A DNA stretch of 64,000 bases, taken from assembly GCA_902521465.1 (NCBI GenBank), contig CABYRL010000001.1:372001-436000 (forward strand). The letters run 5' to 3'. Source of the DNA: an uncultured Alphaproteobacteria bacterium (GTDB taxonomy: Bacteria > Pseudomonadota > Alphaproteobacteria > HIMB59). The notes under the pieces were generated by a model that was not told where the DNA came from, did no database searches, and saw nothing but the letters and a program-made list of their open reading frames with translations. The translations under genes were made by a program, and so were the position numbers. Positions 61,489-64,000 of this stretch are shown piece after piece (position 1 is the first letter of the stretch; each line of letters opens with the position of its first letter).

Positions 61489-62334
61489 TTATTTTTTAAC
61501 GAATGTTAGAACTTTTGAAAGTGTTTGACTTAATTCTTTTCTATGGACAACCATGTCAACCATTCCGTGTTCAAGAAGATATTCGGCAGTCTGAAAATCC
61601 TCAGGTAATTGTTCTTTGATCGTCTCTTCGATAACTCTTTTTCCAGCAAAACCAATCATACTTCCTTTTTCAGCAATAATAATATCTCCAAGCATGGCAA
61701 ACGAAGCGCTCACACCTCCAGTGGTAGGGTGAGTTAAAACACTTACATAAGGAATTTTATGTTGGTCTAGCATATTTACAGCTGCAACTGTTTTAGGTAG
61801 TTGCATTAAACTTACAATACCCTCTTGCATCCTTGCACCTCCTGAGGATGAAACCGATATAAAAGGACATTTTAGTTCAACTGACTTTTCACAAGCTATC
61901 TTAAAAGCTTCACCTACATACTGGCCCATAGAACCACCCATAAAATTAAAATCTAAAATAAAAACAACTACTTCTATATTTCCAATATTGCCTTTTGCTA
62001 CGATTGCTGCATCTTTTTGGTCAGTTTTTTTTTGTGCAGCTTTCATCCTATCTGAGTATTTTTTAAGATCTTTAAAATTTAATGGATCATTATTTTCAAA
62101 GGGCACTTCTATTAACTCATAATTTTCATTATCAAATAAATTTTTTAATCTACTATTTACATCCATACCCATATGAAAGTCACAATATGAACAGACATTA
62201 AGATTTTCTTTTAAATCACTTACATATAGGGTTCTTTCCCCACATCCACACTTAGTCCATAAATCAGATGGAGGCTCTTTTCGATTAACAAGGGAGCTTA
62301 ATTTAGGTTTTACATAATCTGTGAGCCAGTTCAT
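61489..62334 (-). CDS. accD: Acetyl-CoA carboxylase carboxyltransferase subunit beta
   Basis: Forms the carboxyltransferase of acetyl-CoA carboxylase with AccA, making malonyl-CoA for fatty acids. The N-terminal zinc ribbon has C29-G-C31 and C48-S-Y-C51; the first pair is CxC, one residue shorter than the usual CxxC. The crotonase-type core shows VFILDFNFMGGSMG, SVSSSGGARMQEG, VLTHPTTGGVSASFA and GDIIIAEKGSMIGFAG. The length of 281 aa is near the norm. It lies between trpA and folC with 2- and 4-base gaps. Confidence 0.93.
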   Translation of the reverse strand: MNWLTDYVKPKLSSLVNRKEPPSDLWTKCGCGERTLYVSDLKENLNVCSYCDFHMGMDVNSRLKNLFDNENYELIEVPFENNDPLNFKDLKKYSDRMKAAQKKTDQKDAAIVAKGNIGNIEVVVFILDFNFMGGSMGQYVGEAFKIACEKSVELKCPFISVSSSGGARMQEGIVSLMQLPKTVAAVNMLDQHKIPYVSVLTHPTTGGVSASFAMLGDIIIAEKGSMIGFAGKRVIEETIKEQLPEDFQTAEYLLEHGMVDMVVHRKELSQTLSKVLTFVKK

Positions 62335-62336
62335 TT

Positions 62337-63122
62337 TTAAATCTTAACCTCTTGAATAAATTTTTTAAGGCTTTTAAGGTACTTATTAAAATCCATCTTT
62401 ATATCAAAATATTTTTGAATAAGAGCTGAGCCAATTATAACACCGTCTGCATTTGTTTTTTTGGATATATCAATGACATCTTTTTTAGACTTGATGCCAA
62501 ATCCAACTAAAACAGGAACAGAAGACATTTTTTTTATAGATTTAACATTTTTATTTATTTCTTTGTAATCTAATTTATTTGAACCTGTGATTCCAGTTGC
62601 TGATATATAATAAATGAATCCTTTTGAATTTTTTAAAAGTTTTTGTGATCGTTTTTTATCAGTCATTGGAGAGATTAACTTGATCAAGTGTATGTCATTT
62701 TTAGACAATGACTTTTTGATTGCATCTTCCTCTTCAAAAGGCAAATCAACAATAATTATACCATCGACAATATTTTTAATATTTTTGATGAATTTATTTA
62801 ATCCAAATTTGCGAACAGTATTTAAATAACACATGATAACAAATGAAGTATTATTTTTAGATTTACTCAAATATTTAATTAAATCTAGTGATTGCTGTGT
62901 TGATAATTTTGATCTAAGTGCAAGCTTATTTGCTTCTTGAATAATAGGGCCATCTGCCATCGGATCAGAAAAGGGGAGCCCAAACTCAATAATGTCTGGT
63001 TGATGAGATAACATTTCATTAAAAATCTTTTTACTGTGATTTAGTGTAGGAAACCCACACGTCATAAATAATGAGAGTATTTTTTTCTTAGGAAGAGAGT
63101 CTAGATTATTCATCTGCATCAA
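62337..63122 (-). CDS. trpA: Tryptophan synthase alpha chain
   Basis: Cleaves indole-3-glycerol phosphate to indole, passed to TrpB. TIM barrel of 261 aa. The catalytic Glu is in [17 protein letters not shown] and the Asp in the ADGP part. The phosphate-binding segments include [12 protein letters not shown] and [11 protein letters not shown]. The start overlaps the end of trpB by 17 bases if the first ATG (63122) is used; ATG codons at 63119 and 63113 are alternatives. Confidence 0.93.
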   Translation of the reverse strand: MMQMNNLDSLPKKKILSLFMTCGFPTLNHSKKIFNEMLSHQPDIIEFGLPFSDPMADGPIIQEANKLALRSKLSTQQSLDLIKYLSKSKNNTSFVIMCYLNTVRKFGLNKFIKNIKNIVDGIIIVDLPFEEEDAIKKSLSKNDIHLIKLISPMTDKKRSQKLLKNSKGFIYYISATGITGSNKLDYKEINKNVKSIKKMSSVPVLVGFGIKSKKDVIDISKKTNADGVIIGSALIQKYFDIKMDFNKYLKSLKKFIQEVKI

Positions 63123-64000
63123 ATCCTATTGCTTTAGCTGCAGTAAATAAATCTTTATCACCTCGTCCACACAAATTTAAAATTACAACTTTGTTTTTAT
63201 GTTTATTTTTAAATGCTTTAATTAAGTAGGCTAGGGCATGAGAAGGCTCTAGTGCAGGAATAATTCCCTCTAGTTTTGAACATGTTTGAAATGCTTTAAG
63301 AGCTTCATTGTCAGTTACACCAAAGTACTTAACTCTTTTAATATCTTTTAAGTAGGAGTGTTCAGGCCCTACACCAGGATAATCGAGGCCAGCAGAGATA
63401 GAATGAGCCTCTTTTATTTGTCCATCATTGTCCTGTAAGACATAACTGTAACTACCATGTAAAATACCAGGAGTTCCAGAGGTCATTGTAGCAGCTGTTT
63501 CTTCTGTTTTAGCACCTCTACCAGCTGCCTCAACTCCAATAATCTTTACCTTATTATCATTCAAAAATGGATAAAATAAACCCATGGCATTTGATCCGCC
63601 TCCAACACAAGCTATCAAATAATCTGGTAGTTTTTTCTCTACTTTTAGTATTTGCTCTCTCGCCTCTTTTCCAATGACAGATTGAAAATCCCTTACCATT
63701 TTCGGATAAGGGTGAGGGCCTGCAGTAGAACCGATAATATAAAAAGTATCTCTGACATTTTTAATCCAATCTCTTAAAGCTTCATTCATCGCGTCTTTTA
63801 ATGATTTACTGCCAGACTCAACAGGAATAATAGTGGCTCCCAGAAGCTTCATTCTAAAAACATTAGGTTTTTGTCTTTCGATATCTTTAGACCCCATGTA
63901 AATATAACAAGGAAGACCAAAAAGTGCACAAACAGTAGCTGTTGCAACTCCATGTTGTCCAGCACCCGTTTCAGCAATAATTCTTGTTTTGCCCATTTTT
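63106..64000 (-). CDS. trpB: Tryptophan synthase beta chain (partial, N-terminus outside window)
   Basis: The C-terminal ~298 residues of the PLP enzyme that joins indole and serine. The frame runs through the window edge, so the start and the PLP-binding lysine are missing. Visible features are [19 protein letters not shown] just after the lysine region, the phosphate-binding loop [34 protein letters not shown], and the C-terminal LCGRGDKDL. The ATG at 63996 is internal, not a start. Overlap with trpA indicates translational coupling. Confidence 0.93.
   Translation of the reverse strand, partial: KMGKTRIIAETGAGQHGVATATVCALFGLPCYIYMGSKDIERQKPNVFRMKLLGATIIPVESGSKSLKDAMNEALRDWIKNVRDTFYIIGSTAGPHPYPKMVRDFQSVIGKEAREQILKVEKKLPDYLIACVGGGSNAMGLFYPFLNDNKVKIIGVEAAGRGAKTEETAATMTSGTPGILHGSYSYVLQDNDGQIKEAHSISAGLDYPGVGPEHSYLKDIKRVKYFGVTDNEALKAFQTCSKLEGIIPALEPSHALAYLIKAFKNKHKNKVVILNLCGRGDKDLFTAAKAIGFDADE

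Noticed and set aside
1-64000. CRISPR arrays, insertion sequences, integrases, rRNA genes
   Set aside because: None was seen: no regularly spaced repeats, no transposase-like or recombinase-like protein and no rRNA sequence.

Overview
The window is very AT-rich, gene-dense DNA with spacers of a few dozen bases, many overlapping stop/start codons and frequent TTG/GTG starts. The order trpB-trpA-accD-folC at the right end, alphaproteobacterial-type ABC sugar transporters (AglEFG-like), IolD and a streamlined style point to a small-genome marine alphaproteobacterium of the Pelagibacterales / HIMB59 / AEGEAN-169 kind. This placement is inferred from gene content; no rRNA or other phylogenetic marker was compared.

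Left part (1-3.6 kb): the 5' part of a methyltransferase-like gene leaving the window, a thioredoxin-reductase-like ferredoxin-NADP reductase, a secreted PQQ-type aldose dehydrogenase and a small secreted protein. From 3.6 to 26.1 kb runs one large galactoside-utilisation locus: galE, a complete sugar-uptake ABC set (binding protein plus two permeases), MelA-type GH4 alpha-galactosidase, galT, galK, an SMP-30 lactonase, then a D-2-hydroxyacid dehydrogenase, an orphan iolD with an SDR, a GH42 beta-galactosidase, two MsmX/UgpC-type ATPases separated by a GH1 glycosidase, a second GH4 enzyme and an AglEFG-like ABC transporter. Together they would import alpha- and beta-galactosides, split them in the cytoplasm and feed galactose through the Leloir pathway. 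No sugar-type regulator gene is visible.

The middle (26.2-34.8 kb) has a metal-sensing block (cytochrome c, CsoR, DUF4396) followed by an accessory-looking stretch of small secreted, zinc-ribbon and HTH proteins. It includes three apparently related exported proteins, a degenerate tRNA-like sequence ending in CCA, tandem DnaA boxes in front of an FtsB-like gene, and a PDZ domain fused to a pentameric ligand-gated ion channel.

The region from 34.9 to 47.9 kb looks like one uncharacterised system: an SH3b/coiled-coil exported protein; a divergent operon of a trypsin-like protease, a DUF805 protein and a possible 40-residue lipoprotein; and a tightly overlapping operon of a vWA-like exported protein, a 4-TM protein, a tubulin/FtsZ-like GTPase, a giant actin/Hsp70-like ATPase and a membrane-anchored coiled-coil protein. 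This is the best candidate for a novel biological system here.

The right part (48-64 kb) is mostly core metabolism: a fused hydroxyacyl-CoA dehydrogenase/enoyl-CoA hydratase with an acyl-CoA synthetase, a photolyase-like protein apparently split into two reordered genes, a complete 5-oxoprolinase set (pxpA, pxpB, pxpC) beside a gamma-glutamylcyclotransferase-like protein, a histidine phosphatase, HupE/UreJ and DUF4198 proteins, a GST, a DCC-family protein, then folC, accD, trpA and the 3' part of trpB. No gene-free stretch exceeds about 300 bases. I saw no rRNA, CRISPR array, insertion sequence or integrase.
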